Source: Sphingobacterium composti
GTDB lineage: Bacteria > Bacteroidota > Bacteroidia > Sphingobacteriales > Sphingobacteriaceae
DNA length: 64,000 nucleotides
NCBI RefSeq assembly: GCF_009829075.1
Contig: NZ_WUQZ01000002.1
Coordinates: 87,959 to 151,958 of the forward strand
Direction: 5' to 3'
The notes under the pieces are model-generated. The model made no database searches, was not told the DNA's origin, and saw only the letters and a program-made list of their open reading frames with translations. Positions 26,661 through 35,809 of this stretch are shown one piece after another; positions within the stretch are counted from its first letter, which is position 1; each line of letters starts with the position of its first letter. Position numbers and translations under genes: made by a program.

Positions 26661-27770
26661 TTACCTCACTATTATCCTCCTTTCTTGTACTTCAAAAGTG
26701 TTACCCTCCGCTAAGGATAGGATGTCAAGTATAGTTTCTATGTCACTAAACTTCGATATACTACCTTTATATTTGACATTAGTATCTATATCGTCGAAAA
26801 TAACATCCACATCATACCAATTTCCAATTTCAGTCATTATCTCTTTAATATTCTTATTTTCTAATGAGAAGAATCCCCTTTGCCAAGCTCCCACCTGTTC
26901 AGAATTGAAATTCTTAATTTTGAACTCTCCTTTTGAATTTACATCCAGCTCATCTCCTGGCTTAAGTTTCACTGAGAATTTTTCATTAGAAATCTGCACA
27001 GCCCCTTCGAATAAAGAAGTTTTTATGCCTCCATCTTTGATCTGGCGAACGTTAAATTTAGTACCTAAAACTTCTATTATAGTTTCACCCACTTTTACTT
27101 TAAATGGACGATTATAAACATCCTTTTGAACATCGAAATACACTTCTCCATCGACTGTCACAAATCGTTCAGTAGTCGAAAAATTGGAAGGAAAAGAGAT
27201 ATTTGAGTTTGCATTTAGGGTAACTCGTGTTTTATCCTCAAATTGAATAGTGAAATTTCCACCTTTTGGAGCAGATATAGTTTGGATTTCAAAAGAGTTT
27301 TTAGCAATTGGTTTAACAAAAATCTCATCCTCAGCGATACGCTCTACAACAATATCTCCAAAGCGCTGAACTGAATCATAATGCAAATCACTCAATACAA
27401 CCAATTCACCTTTGGTTGTACGAAGTATACCTGTTGATTTACCAGGTACAATTCTATTTTCAACAACCACTTCATCAGTTGATATCTCTGTATTCGCATT
27501 ATGATAGATATAAAATCCTATTGCTATGAATACAAGTAAAACACTAGCAACTCTTAAGATATATTGCAATCTTTTCCAAATAGATTTTATTGGAAAAACA
27601 GCATTTAAAACATTCTTCTCTAATCTCCTACGACTAATCTCATTCCATGATGAGGAGTCAATTTTATGGTGTATACTATCGAGCCAATTCTCCAATATCT
27701 CATGTTCCTCAGCGGACAATTTATTTTGGTTATATCGCTTTAATAGGTCGTCAAAATGGTCACTTTTCAT
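26661..27770 (-). CDS. FecR-family anti-sigma factor
   Basis: 369 residues. A cytoplasmic N-terminus (DDLLKRYNQNKLSAEEHEIL, WLDSI) is followed by one transmembrane segment (about 88-106, ILRVASVLLVFIAIGFYIYH). The periplasmic FecR domain shows TISAPKGGNFTIQFEDKTRVTLNANS, VDGEVYFDV, FKVKVGETIIEVLGTKFNV and ALFEGAVQ-like repeats. The C-terminal secretin-like DUF4974 part (WYDVDVIFDD) would contact the receptor STN domain. It would hold the sigma factor encoded divergently at 27861-28445 inactive until the SusC receptor binds ligand. First gene of the minus-strand operon. Confidence 0.9.
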   Translation of the reverse strand: MKSDHFDDLLKRYNQNKLSAEEHEILENWLDSIHHKIDSSSWNEISRRRLEKNVLNAVFPIKSIWKRLQYILRVASVLLVFIAIGFYIYHNANTEISTDEVVVENRIVPGKSTGILRTTKGELVVLSDLHYDSVQRFGDIVVERIAEDEIFVKPIAKNSFEIQTISAPKGGNFTIQFEDKTRVTLNANSNISFPSNFSTTERFVTVDGEVYFDVQKDVYNRPFKVKVGETIIEVLGTKFNVRQIKDGGIKTSLFEGAVQISNEKFSVKLKPGDELDVNSKGEFKIKNFNSEQVGAWQRGFFSLENKNIKEIMTEIGNWYDVDVIFDDIDTNVKYKGSISKFSDIETILDILSLAEGNTFEVQERRIIVR

Positions 27771-27860
27771 ATTTTAGTTGGCAGATCAATGCAATCTTTA
27801 CTACCTTAGTAACGCAACTATCAATCAACACACATAACTAAAAACATTTTTTTCATTTAT

Positions 27861-28445
27861 ATGCCAAACAGTATCGTAGATATCAAAGATTCTGAAAAGA
27901 CACAAATTCTGCATATAGATACAGAAGAAAAGTTCAAAGTAGTGTATAATAAATATACAGATATACTATACTCTTATATACACTCCAAAGTTGGAAATGA
28001 AAAAATTGCAGAAGATATACTGCAGGAGGTGTTTATTGATTTTTGGGAGAAAAGAACTGAAATAAAAAGTTCTTTATATGGTTTTCTGTTGCAAATGTGC
28101 AAATACAAAATATTCAATTATTATAGATCCGAAAGAGTGCGTGGTGAATATATCCTACATCTGAGTAATTTCTTAACCGAAATCAACGAACGTACACCAT
28201 ATAAATATGTAGAAGCAAAAGATATTTTGCACCAAATAGAGTTGCTGATTAAAAATTTACCTCCGAAATGCAGAAAAGTATTCTACATGAATCGTTTTGA
28301 ACAAAAAAGTATTGCGGAAATAGCAGACGAACTCAATATATCGAAAAGAACCGTAGAGAATTATATAACCACTTCATTAACATATATAAAAAAACATAAT
28401 TCATCGCTGTACTTTATTATAGTGTTTTATTTGAACATTTATTAG
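27861..28445 (+). CDS. ECF RNA polymerase sigma factor (FecI-like, Bacteroidota group)
   Basis: 194 residues. Region 2 (VVYNKYTDILYSYIHSKVGN, EDILQEVFIDFWEKR, FLLQMCKYKIFNYYRSE) and region 4 (IKNLPPKCRKVFYMNRFEQKSIAEIADELNISKRTVENYI) are both intact. It is divergent from fecR across 90 nt, the standard cell-surface-signalling arrangement, and should drive the fecR-susC-susD operon. It is closely similar in layout to the second sigma gene at 44203-44790. No -7 box of the housekeeping type is clear upstream. Confidence 0.9.
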   Translation: MPNSIVDIKDSEKTQILHIDTEEKFKVVYNKYTDILYSYIHSKVGNEKIAEDILQEVFIDFWEKRTEIKSSLYGFLLQMCKYKIFNYYRSERVRGEYILHLSNFLTEINERTPYKYVEAKDILHQIELLIKNLPPKCRKVFYMNRFEQKSIAEIADELNISKRTVENYITTSLTYIKKHNSSLYFIIVFYLNIY

Positions 28446-28533
28446 ATTTCCTAACAATACCTTATTACAATAACTAGAATAAATGCAGCATAAGTTATTT
28501 TTATTTCGTTAATTGATATAAAACAACTATATC

Positions 28534-29028
28534 ATGCGACTAATCAAACTATTTACATTATTGCTAATTGTTATTACATTGTCAGCTTGCAAAAAATCGA
28601 AGGATATGCAAGAACAAAATCAGATTACCATTGATAACAAATTCTTAACCCAATCGTCATGGCAAATTGAGCTTTCTGATCGCAATCCAGAACTCAATCC
28701 CGAAGGGGCAATCTTTAATAGTTTTGGAAGATATGGTGGTAGTAGTTGTATCTTATTCCATAAGTTTACTTTTACTAAAAAAGGCAAATTAATAGAAATT
28801 CAAAACGCTCCGAACTGCTTTTATACAAAGTCACAAGAAGTATATTATTATATCTTGGATGAGAAGAATAATAAACTGATCATAAAAAAGTTCTTAGACA
28901 ACTCTACAACACAAAAAATGGAAGATGTAGAATACAGTATTATAGTATTGAATTCGAATCAACTGAAATTATCCTATATTGATAAAGGTCAGTTACATGT
29001 ACGTTCTTTCAAACCATATGAAAAATAA
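28534..29028 (+). CDS. Small lipoprotein of unknown function
   Basis: 164 residues with a lipoprotein signal (LLLIVITLSAC, then KKSKDMQEQ). The mature part has a lipocalin-like pattern of short beta strands: FLTQSSWQIEL, CILFHKFTFTKKGKLIEI, VYYYILDEKNNKLIIKKF and DVEYSIIVLNSNQLKLSYI. Two cysteines (about 72 and 94) could form a disulfide. I do not recognise a named family beyond this resemblance. It sits 88 nt after the sigma gene on the same strand and may be read through from it, or be independent; rpsL follows with its own promoter. Confidence 0.6.
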   Translation: MRLIKLFTLLLIVITLSACKKSKDMQEQNQITIDNKFLTQSSWQIELSDRNPELNPEGAIFNSFGRYGGSSCILFHKFTFTKKGKLIEIQNAPNCFYTKSQEVYYYILDEKNNKLIIKKFLDNSTTQKMEDVEYSIIVLNSNQLKLSYIDKGQLHVRSFKPYEK

Positions 29029-29061
29029 CCGATTAAAGTTCAAACTTTTTCCACTCAACAC

Positions 29062-29092
29062 TTTACAGTTACAGATATAATATTTATCTTTG
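29062..29092 (+). promoter_or_regulatory. str operon promoter
   Basis: TATCTTTG at 29085-29092 is a perfect -7 box. TTTA at 29062-29065 is a near match to the -33 TTTG, with a 19-nt spacer. It lies 48 nt before rpsL. Confidence 0.65.
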
Positions 29093-29140
29093 CGGACTTA
29101 AAAAGATTTTTTAACAAAAATTAAAAACAAAAACAGGTAA

Positions 29141-29554
29141 ATGCCTACTATTCAACAATTAGTTAGAAAAGGTAGAGTAGCTCTGGTTGATAAGAGTAAG
29201 TCACCAGCGTTGGACTCATGTCCACAGCGAAGAGGTGTATGTACACGTGTATATACTACTACCCCTAAAAAACCAAACTCAGCAATGCGTAAAGTAGCTC
29301 GTGTACGTTTAACAAACGGTAAAGAGGTTAACGCTTACATCCCTGGAGAAGGTCACAACTTACAAGAGCACTCGATCGTATTGATCCGTGGTGGTCGTGT
29401 GAAAGATTTACCAGGTGTACGTTACCACATCATCCGTGGTGCATTAGATACTTCAGGTGTAGCAGGTCGTAACCAACGTCGTTCTAAATACGGAACTAAG
29501 CGTCCTAAACCAGGACAAGCAGCTGCAGCTCCAGCAAAAGGTAAAAAGAAATAA
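29141..29554 (+). CDS. rpsL: Ribosomal protein S12
   Basis: 137 residues with the invariant S12 core ([60 protein letters not shown]) and an Ala/Lys-rich tail. It sits at the decoding centre of the 30S subunit. The lysines in TTPKKPNSA and GRVKDLPG, where streptomycin-resistance changes occur, are wild type. First gene of the str operon, with strong codon bias towards TTA, CGT and GGT. Confidence 0.98.
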   Translation: MPTIQQLVRKGRVALVDKSKSPALDSCPQRRGVCTRVYTTTPKKPNSAMRKVARVRLTNGKEVNAYIPGEGHNLQEHSIVLIRGGRVKDLPGVRYHIIRGALDTSGVAGRNQRRSKYGTKRPKPGQAAAAPAKGKKK

Positions 29555-29573
29555 TTAAACGGAGGAAAGAAAA

Positions 29574-30041
29574 ATGAGAAAATCAAAACCGAAAAAGAGA
29601 ATCATTTTACCTGATCCAAAGTTTAATGACGTTCAGGTAACACGTTTTGTAAACAATATGATGTTAGACGGTAAAAAATCTATCGCTTACTCTATTTTTT
29701 ACAATGCAGTAGAATTAGTAGAATCAAAAACACAAGAAAACGGTTTAGAGACTTGGAAAAAAGCTTTAAACAATGTTATGCCTGCTGTTGAGGTTAAATC
29801 ACGTCGTGTAGGTGGTGCTAACTTCCAAGTTCCAATGGAAGTTCGTCCAGAGCGTAAAATCGCTTTAGGTATGAAATGGTTAATTTCATACGCTCGTAAA
29901 CGTGGCGAAAAAACTATGTTCGAAAAATTAGCAGGAGAAATCATTTCAGCTTCTAAAGGTGAAGGTGCTGCTGTTAAGAAGAAAGAAGATACGCACAAAA
30001 TGGCGGAAGCTAACAAAGCGTTCTCACACTTCAGATTCTAA
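29574..30041 (+). CDS. rpsG: Ribosomal protein S7
   Basis: 155 residues, standard S7: [57 protein letters not shown] and [14 protein letters not shown]. It nucleates assembly of the 30S head and binds the 3' domain of 16S rRNA. It follows rpsL by 19 nt. An unusually clear Shine-Dalgarno sequence (GGAGG, about 29562-29566) precedes the ATG, whereas most genes in this window lack one. In other bacteria S7 represses its own operon. Confidence 0.98.
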   Translation: MRKSKPKKRIILPDPKFNDVQVTRFVNNMMLDGKKSIAYSIFYNAVELVESKTQENGLETWKKALNNVMPAVEVKSRRVGGANFQVPMEVRPERKIALGMKWLISYARKRGEKTMFEKLAGEIISASKGEGAAVKKKEDTHKMAEANKAFSHFRF

Positions 30042-30068
30042 TTTTGAAAAATACGAATCAAATATGAT

Positions 30069-30115
30069 TACACCGACTTTAGATAAACGATTATTTCTTT
30101 ATCAAAGTCGGTGTA
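30069..30115 (+). terminator. Strong hairpin between rpsG and fusA
   Basis: TACACCGACTTT(A)GATAAA (30069-30087) pairs with TTTATCAAAGTCGGTGTA (30098-30115) as an 18-bp stem with one bulged A. No long T-run follows. It could be an attenuator or a processing/stability hairpin tuning fusA relative to rpsL-rpsG. Confidence 0.6.
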
Positions 30116-30169
30116 CTTATTTAATTGCATTAAAAGAAATCGTCGAAAGACAAATTGCATAAAAACACA

Positions 30170-32293
30170 ATGGCAAAAGATTTAAAATTAGTTAGAAATA
30201 TCGGTATCGCTGCTCACATCGATGCTGGTAAAACTACAACTACAGAGCGTATTTTATTCTACTCTGGAGTAAACCATAAGTTGGGAGAAACTCACGAAGG
30301 TTCTGCAACTACTGACTGGATGGCGCAAGAGCAAGAGCGTGGTATCACGATCACTTCTGCTGCTGTAACAGTATTCTGGAACTACCGTGGTAACAAATAC
30401 CAAGTAAACGTAATCGATACTCCTGGACACGTGGATTTCACGGTTGAGGTAAACCGTTCATTACGTGTATTAGACGGATTAGTATTCTTATTTTCAGCAG
30501 TTGACGGTGTTGAGCCTCAATCAGAGACTAACTGGAGATTAGCTGATGGATACAAAGTTCCTCGTATTGGTTTCGTAAACAAAATGGACCGTTCAGGTGC
30601 TGACTTCTTAAAAGTTGTTGGTCAAGTAAAATCAATGTTAGGTTCTAACGCTGTAGCTTTACAATTACCTATCGGTGCAGAAGATGGTTTCGAAGGTGTA
30701 GTTGACTTAATCAACAACCGTGGTATGGTTTGGAATGAAGCTGATAAAGGTATGACTTTTACAGAAGTTCCTATCCCTGCTGATATGGTTGACGAGGTAG
30801 CTGAATACCGTGAGAAATTATTAGAAGCTGTTGCTTCATATGATGAGTCTTTGATGGAGAAATTCTTCGAAGATCCTAACTCATTAACAGAGCGTGAAAT
30901 CTTAAATGCATTACGTGCAGCTGTATTAGATAACGCTATCGTTCCTATGGTTTGTGGTTCATCTTTCAAAAACAAAGGTGTACAAACTATGCTTGACTTA
31001 GTAATGGAATTATTACCTTCTCCATTAGATATCGAAGCTGTAAAAGGTACTAACCCTAATACAGGTGAAGAAATCGAGCGTAAACCATCTGAGTCTGAGC
31101 CTTTCGCGGCATTAGGTTTCAAAATCGCAACTGACCCATTCGTAGGTCGTTTATGTTTCGTACGTGCTTATTCAGGTGTATTAGAGGCAGGTTCTTATGT
31201 ATTGAACACTCGTTCAGGAAACAAAGAGCGTATCTCTCGTATCTTCCAAATGCACGCTAACAAACAAAACCCTATCGAAAGAATTGGTGCTGGTGATATC
31301 GGTGCAGTAGTTGGTTTCAAAGACATCAAAACTGGTGATACTTTGTGTGACGAAAAACACCCTATCGTTCTAGAATCAATGGTATTCCCTGAGCCAGTTA
31401 TCGGTTTAGCTATCGAGCCTAAAACTCAAGCTGACGTTGATAAATTAGGTATTGGTTTAGGTAAATTAGCTGAAGAGGATCCTACATTCGTAGTTAAAAC
31501 TGATGAAGATACTGGTCAAACAGTTATCTCTGGTATGGGCGAGCTTCATTTAGATATCTTGATCGACCGTTTGAAACGCGAATTCAAAGTTGAGGTAAAC
31601 CAAGGTGCTCCTCAAGTAGCATACAAAGAGTCTATCACAGGTACTACAGAGCACCGTGAAGTATACAAAAAACAATCAGGTGGTCGTGGTAAATTCGCGG
31701 ATATCAAAGTTGTTATCTCTCCTGCTGATGAGGATTGGGATGTTGCTAAAAACCCTCTTCAATTCGTTAATGAAATCGTTGGTGGTGCTATTCCAAGAGA
31801 ATACATTCCTTCAGTTCAAAAAGGTTTTGAAACTTCAATGAAGAATGGTGTATTAGCTGGTTATCCATTGACTGGTATGAAAGTTCGTTTGATTGATGGT
31901 TCATTCCACGCAGTCGATTCAGATTCATTATCATTCGAATTAGCTGGTCGTATGGCTTACCGTGAAGCATTACCTAAATGTTCTCCAGTGTTATTAGAGC
32001 CTATCATGAAAGTGGAGGTATTGACACCAGAAGAAAACATGGGTGATGTAATGGGTGACTTAAACCGTCGTCGTGGTCAGATGCAAGGTCTAGATACACG
32101 TAATGGTGCGCAAGTAATCAAAGCTATCGTTCCTTTATCAGAAATGTTTGGTTATGTAACTCAATTACGTACTATCACTTCAGGTCGTGCAACTTCTACA
32201 ATGGAGTTTGATCACTTTGCTGAAGCGCCGCGTAACGTAGCTGACGAAGTAATCGCTAAATCAAAAGGTAAAATCAAAGCTATCGAAGATTAA
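30170..32293 (+). CDS. fusA: Elongation factor G
   Basis: 707 residues from the ATG at 30170. An in-frame TTG at 30155 exists, but EF-G proteins begin MAKDLK or similar. GTPase motifs are [15 protein letters not shown] (G1), RGITITSAA (G2), DTPGHVDF (G3), NKMDR (G4) and GSS (G5), followed by domains II-V ([34 protein letters not shown]). It promotes GTP-dependent translocation on the ribosome. Codon use is strongly biased as in rpsL/rpsG. A hairpin separates it from rpsG and another from rpsJ. Confidence 0.98.
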   Translation: MAKDLKLVRNIGIAAHIDAGKTTTTERILFYSGVNHKLGETHEGSATTDWMAQEQERGITITSAAVTVFWNYRGNKYQVNVIDTPGHVDFTVEVNRSLRVLDGLVFLFSAVDGVEPQSETNWRLADGYKVPRIGFVNKMDRSGADFLKVVGQVKSMLGSNAVALQLPIGAEDGFEGVVDLINNRGMVWNEADKGMTFTEVPIPADMVDEVAEYREKLLEAVASYDESLMEKFFEDPNSLTEREILNALRAAVLDNAIVPMVCGSSFKNKGVQTMLDLVMELLPSPLDIEAVKGTNPNTGEEIERKPSESEPFAALGFKIATDPFVGRLCFVRAYSGVLEAGSYVLNTRSGNKERISRIFQMHANKQNPIERIGAGDIGAVVGFKDIKTGDTLCDEKHPIVLESMVFPEPVIGLAIEPKTQADVDKLGIGLGKLAEEDPTFVVKTDEDTGQTVISGMGELHLDILIDRLKREFKVEVNQGAPQVAYKESITGTTEHREVYKKQSGGRGKFADIKVVISPADEDWDVAKNPLQFVNEIVGGAIPREYIPSVQKGFETSMKNGVLAGYPLTGMKVRLIDGSFHAVDSDSLSFELAGRMAYREALPKCSPVLLEPIMKVEVLTPEENMGDVMGDLNRRRGQMQGLDTRNGAQVIKAIVPLSEMFGYVTQLRTITSGRATSTMEFDHFAEAPRNVADEVIAKSKGKIKAIED

Positions 32294-32321
32294 TTTTAAT
32301 CTCGATAATTAAAAATAAACC

Positions 32322-32355
32322 GATCTCCTATTGTGAATAGCTCTAATAGGAGGTC
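32322..32355 (+). other. Hairpin between fusA and rpsJ
   Basis: GATCTCCTATT (32322-32332) pairs with AATAGGAGGTC (32345-32355) with one G-U pair; ATTTT follows. Possible attenuator or RNase processing site inside the str operon. Confidence 0.55.
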
Positions 32356-32375
32356 ATTTTAAAAATAAATATAAA

Positions 32376-32681
32376 ATGAGCCAAAGAATCAGAATCAAAT
32401 TGAAATCTTACGATTACAATTTAGTTGACAAATCAGCTGAGAAAATCGTAAAAACAGTAAAACCTACAGGTGCAGTAGTTTCAGGTCCTATTCCTCTTCC
32501 TACTGAGAAAAAAATCTATACAGTTTTACGTTCACCACACGTTAACAAAAAAGCTCGTGAGCAATTCCAATTATGTTCTTACAAAAGACTTTTGGATATC
32601 TACTCATCAAATGCTAAAACTGTTGATGCATTGATGAAACTTGAATTACCTTCAGGTGTTGAAGTTGAAATCAAAGTGTGA
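32376..32681 (+). CDS. rpsJ: Ribosomal protein S10
   Basis: 101 residues with the S10 pattern ([62 protein letters not shown]). It is a 30S protein and, as NusE, an antitermination factor. In many bacteria rpsJ heads the S10 operon (rplC, rplD, rplW and so on), but here it closes the str operon and a strong terminator follows within 25 nt. Confidence 0.97.
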   Translation: MSQRIRIKLKSYDYNLVDKSAEKIVKTVKPTGAVVSGPIPLPTEKKIYTVLRSPHVNKKAREQFQLCSYKRLLDIYSSNAKTVDALMKLELPSGVEVEIKV

Positions 32682-32702
32682 TAGATTTCAGTACTGAAAA
32701 AG

Positions 32703-32737
32703 AAAATCCTTCTCCCATAAAAGGAGAAGGATTTTTT
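32703..32737 (+). terminator. str operon terminator
   Basis: A 13-bp perfect stem, AAAATCCTTCTCC (32703-32715) with GGAGAAGGATTTT (32723-32735), is followed by further T. Classic intrinsic terminator. Confidence 0.93.
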
Positions 32738-32775
32738 GTTTGTCGCATAAATACCCTTTAATATAATCACATAAA

Positions 32776-32807
32776 AACTCCTTATAACTTTTAGGCTATA
32801 AGGAGTT
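32776..32807 (-). terminator. Terminator of the outer-membrane protein gene
   Basis: On the minus strand AACTCCTTATA pairs with TATAAGGAGTT, followed by TTTAT. It lies 22 nt after the stop at 32829. Confidence 0.85.
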
Positions 32808-32828
32808 ATACTAACTGATATTTTTCAA

Positions 32829-33458
32829 TTAGAATTTGAAAGTTAATCCAAATTGAGCTGCATCAAAGAAATTGTTAAATCTGTTGACATTAACACCGAA
32901 TTCATTTACTGATTTAGCGCCATCAACATCTACTTTAGAAGTATTGTAACCAATTACATTACCGAAAGCAAAATTCAAAGCAACTTTATCTGTCAAGAAA
33001 TAATTTGCTCCGATACCTGCATTTACACCAAATCTATTAGTTTTAGGGCTGTCAGTGGTGTTTCCTGCAACAGTTAATTCTGATTTTGAGTTATTATAAT
33101 CAGCATTCAATTCTGCGTATGTTTTGAAACGAGAACCTAACTCTAAGAAATAATATCTACCAAATACACCAACACCAATATTGCTATTCGTAGATTTTCT
33201 GTCTGCACCATACTCGTCTTCTGTGCTTGTACCTACATTGAAATTGATACCAGCAGCAAACTTATCTGTAAAGAAGTAACCTACTTTTGGTGAAAAATTG
33301 AAATTTGAATTTTTAACTTCTGAATTCTCGTTATCTCTTGAATTGAAACCTAAATTTCCCTCCACAATAACATTTCCTTTGCCAAAACCCATTTCTTGTG
33401 CTTGTGAAGCTAATGCTAATCCTGCAACAGCAGTAAGTGTAAGTAATACTTTTTTCAT
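32829..33458 (-). CDS. Outer-membrane beta-barrel protein
   Basis: 209 residues. A signal peptide (MKKVLLTLTAVAGLALASQAQ) is followed by alternating amphipathic strands (NVIVEGNLGFNS, FSPKVGYFFTDKFAAGINFNV, GVFGRYYFLELGSRFKTYAEL, GVNAGIGANYFLTDKVALNFAFG), ending in the C-terminal aromatic signature FGLTFKF recognised by the BAM complex. About 8 strands fit the small OMP_b-brl/porin-like class. Specific role unknown. A TATATTTG -7 box (33483-33490 on the minus strand) gives a leader of about 20 nt; monocistronic. Confidence 0.8.
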   Translation of the reverse strand: MKKVLLTLTAVAGLALASQAQEMGFGKGNVIVEGNLGFNSRDNENSEVKNSNFNFSPKVGYFFTDKFAAGINFNVGTSTEDEYGADRKSTNSNIGVGVFGRYYFLELGSRFKTYAELNADYNNSKSELTVAGNTTDSPKTNRFGVNAGIGANYFLTDKVALNFAFGNVIGYNTSKVDVDGAKSVNEFGVNVNRFNNFFDAAQFGLTFKF

Positions 33459-33482
33459 ATCTATCTTTATTAAATTACCTCA

Positions 33483-33490
33483 CAAATATA
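33483..33490 (-). promoter_or_regulatory. -7 promoter box for the outer-membrane protein gene
   Basis: The minus strand reads TATATTTG, a perfect TAnnTTTG box, 24 nt before the ATG at 33458. Confidence 0.55.
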
Positions 33491-33603
33491 CAACTGACTT
33501 TTAAAAGAAAAAAGTCAATAAGTCAGATTATTGTCAATAAAATTAAAGAACGACATAAATAGTTAACCATGAGAAACATATATTACTTCAAACAATCTAC
33601 TCA

Positions 33604-34320
33604 CTAATCACATCCTTCTAATCCGCACGAAGGAGCATCTGTACCATTCTCAATTTGAATAGAAGTATTGCCAGTCTGCCATTCCGAATAGGCCTTTTGT
33701 AATGTTTGGAAGAATAATTCAACAGGCTGAGCTCCAGACACAGCATATTTGCGATCATAAACAAAGAAAGGTACGCCTTGCATACCTATTTGACGCGCTT
33801 CATGCATGTCCATTTTGACTTCATCATCCAATGAGCCTTCTGCAACAGCTTTTTCATAAACTTCAGCGTTCACTCCTACTTGCTTAGCAATATCTTTCAG
33901 CACTTCGATATCATCAATATTTTTACCTTCTGTAAAATAACTTTGAAACAACAGCTCTTCTACCGCATCCTGCTTACCAAACTGTTTAGCAAAATGTGTC
34001 AATACGTGTGCTCTAAAAGAATTAGCTACCACAGACTTATCAAAATTGAAAACCAAACCCTCTTCAGCAGCCATCTGTGTGACCTGTGCGTTTAAAGCTT
34101 TTGCCTGCTCCACCGGCATACCCTTATGTTGTGCTAAATAATCATTGATACTAATTGAAGTATCAGTCTGCATAGTTGGATTCAGCAGAAAACTCTTCCA
34201 TTCTATTTCAATCTTATCTTTCAAGGGTGAATTTTCTAAAGACTTTTCAAATCTACGCTTTCCGATATAACAGAATGGGCACATTACATCGCTCCATATT
34301 TCTATTTTCATTTTTTTCAT
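33604..34320 (-). CDS. DsbA-family (FrnE-like) thioredoxin-fold oxidoreductase
   Basis: 238 residues, no signal peptide, so cytoplasmic. Active site CPFC (Cys14/Cys17), inserted helical domain, then the cis-Pro loop GMQGVPFFVYDRKYAVSGAQP. This is the FrnE/2-hydroxychromene-2-carboxylate isomerase-like DsbA subgroup. A C-terminal extension has two cysteines (APSCGLEGCD, CxxxxC), also seen in FrnE-type proteins, where it can form a second redox pair. It likely acts in cytosolic disulfide isomerisation or oxidative-stress response. The Met at residue 4 is an alternative start. A terminator separates it from the second SusCD operon. Confidence 0.82.
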   Translation of the reverse strand: MKKMKIEIWSDVMCPFCYIGKRRFEKSLENSPLKDKIEIEWKSFLLNPTMQTDTSISINDYLAQHKGMPVEQAKALNAQVTQMAAEEGLVFNFDKSVVANSFRAHVLTHFAKQFGKQDAVEELLFQSYFTEGKNIDDIEVLKDIAKQVGVNAEVYEKAVAEGSLDDEVKMDMHEARQIGMQGVPFFVYDRKYAVSGAQPVELFFQTLQKAYSEWQTGNTSIQIENGTDAPSCGLEGCD

Positions 34321-34387
34321 GTCAACATTTTATATTTAAAATTACTAAGCTATACAGAATCTATCGTCACAATAAAGTATAAATAAA

Positions 34388-34418
34388 AATCCCAATAACT
34401 TTGACAGTTATTGGGATT
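34388..34418 (-). terminator. Terminator of the second SusCD operon
   Basis: A 13-bp perfect stem, AATCCCAATAACT (34388-34400) with AGTTATTGGGATT (34406-34418), has a 5-nt loop and a T-run on the minus strand. Confidence 0.88.
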
Positions 34419-34439
34419 GGTAAACCTACTTTTGAAAGC

Positions 34440-35804
34440 TTATAACAACTTTTGAAAAAGTGATTTTAATTCTGGAGAACTTGGCCTAGCTGCTTTATAC
34501 TGCATCAACTTCCCGTCAGGACCATATAATAGAAAGTGTGGAATTCCCGTAACATTCATCAATTTATCATAATTAGAATTTCCTAATTCCCATTGATGAC
34601 CATGTAGATTAAGTTCGTTGACTTTATTTTTCCAAGCTGTTTTATTATCATCCAAAGAGATACTCAGGAAAACGATATTCTTGTCCGCAAATTCTTTTTC
34701 TAAAGCCTGCAAATAAGGTATCTCCTTGATACAAGGCACACACCACGAAGCCCATAAATCAATGTAAATGTACTTTCCTTTGAACTGAGAAATAGAAACT
34801 TCATTACCCGTTAAATCTTTAAACTTCACATCAGGAAAATCGCTACCTATTGTAGTATTTCGAATATTCTTGAGATCATTTAATATTCGATTACCCAAAT
34901 GTGGATTATTAAGATCTTCTAACAGAGATTCTAATCTTTCCACATCTTTATCAAATACACTCAAATCGGTAATCCTATAGGAAGTAATAAAACGATTCAA
35001 ATCACTATCCAAAACACGCGCAATCAATTGCTCATTACTAAACAGCTCTTTCAACTTATCCGATTTTATTTTTAATCTATTGAGAGGATCTCGTTCATTA
35101 ATTATTAATCCATTGACATAATTATTCACATTCATAGCCCCATTATAAAAGGATAGAACAAATGGTGAATTGAAAACCGAAGGTATTGATTCCTCTACTT
35201 CCTTCGGTAATTTGCCATTTCGATTACTAGCATAAAATAAAGTCAAATAACTATTAAACGCCCAAATCTTGAGGTATTCCTTTATATCTGCATTTTTGAC
35301 TGCATATTTTTTAATTAACTTGTCAGTCTCTGCAATATAAACATCTAGATTGGCGTCTGCAGCTGTGGAATTCATAAATGAATTTCTAATAGTGCTGTTT
35401 ACAAATCCTGAAAAATCAATGAAAGCATTATTATCCGTTTTTTTATAGCCTGGAGCAACTTTTAAGTATTCTTCTTTTGAATAATTAATTTTGAAGTTCA
35501 ACTTTTCTCCTGGCTTAACAAAAATCGGGAATGTAGCTCCCAATTGTTGATTTTTAGCGATTGGTGAAAATGTCACTTCATACCATGTAGGTTCACTCAA
35601 TTCAAATTGGACATTAAACTCTCCATTTGAAGTAAGGGGATATTCATCCCCTTGTGTCCTATTGAACAGTTCAGTAATATGTATTAAATACTTATCATCT
35701 AAATTTATTATTCCTGAGATCTGTGTTTTTTTTGCAAATGAGATCGATGGAATTATCAATAAATTGAATAAAAGTATGCTTATATAGGCGTATGTAACTT
35801 TCAT
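34440..35804 (-). CDS. TlpA-family thiol-disulfide oxidoreductase with N-terminal beta domain
   Basis: 454 residues with a signal peptide (to about SFAKK). The N-terminal 110 residues are beta-rich (ISGIINLDDKYLIHITEL, FNVQFELSEPTWYEVTF, FVKPGEKLNFKI), like the DUF4369/'carboxypeptidase-like' domain often fused to Bacteroidota TlpA proteins. A helical middle follows. The C-terminal TlpA domain (from about 320) has WASWCVPC (Cys355/Cys358), the TlpA insertion KNIVFLSISLDD and the cis-Pro motif TGIPHFLL. Predicted periplasmic reductant. Last gene of the second fecR-susC-susD operon, 5 nt after the PKD-like gene; occupies the place of the dual-thioredoxin protein in the first locus. Confidence 0.85.
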   Translation of the reverse strand: MKVTYAYISILLFNLLIIPSISFAKKTQISGIINLDDKYLIHITELFNRTQGDEYPLTSNGEFNVQFELSEPTWYEVTFSPIAKNQQLGATFPIFVKPGEKLNFKINYSKEEYLKVAPGYKKTDNNAFIDFSGFVNSTIRNSFMNSTAADANLDVYIAETDKLIKKYAVKNADIKEYLKIWAFNSYLTLFYASNRNGKLPKEVEESIPSVFNSPFVLSFYNGAMNVNNYVNGLIINERDPLNRLKIKSDKLKELFSNEQLIARVLDSDLNRFITSYRITDLSVFDKDVERLESLLEDLNNPHLGNRILNDLKNIRNTTIGSDFPDVKFKDLTGNEVSISQFKGKYIYIDLWASWCVPCIKEIPYLQALEKEFADKNIVFLSISLDDNKTAWKNKVNELNLHGHQWELGNSNYDKLMNVTGIPHFLLYGPDGKLMQYKAARPSSPELKSLFQKLL

Positions 35805-35809
35805 AAGGA

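Noticed and set aside
26698..27117. 139-codon open frame antisense to fecR
   Set aside because: Mirrors the FecR coding sequence, no recognisable protein pattern or promoter.
29141..29554. Streptomycin-resistance change in S12
   Set aside because: Both key lysines (TTPKKPNSA and GRVKDLPG) are present.
30155..30169. TTG start five codons upstream of EF-G
   Set aside because: EF-G homologues start at MAKDLK; the ATG at 30170 fits.
30622..31122. 166-codon open frame antisense to fusA
   Set aside because: It lies wholly inside the strongly codon-biased fusA gene and its translation is low complexity (Ser/Thr/Ile-rich) with no motif; a shadow of EF-G codons.
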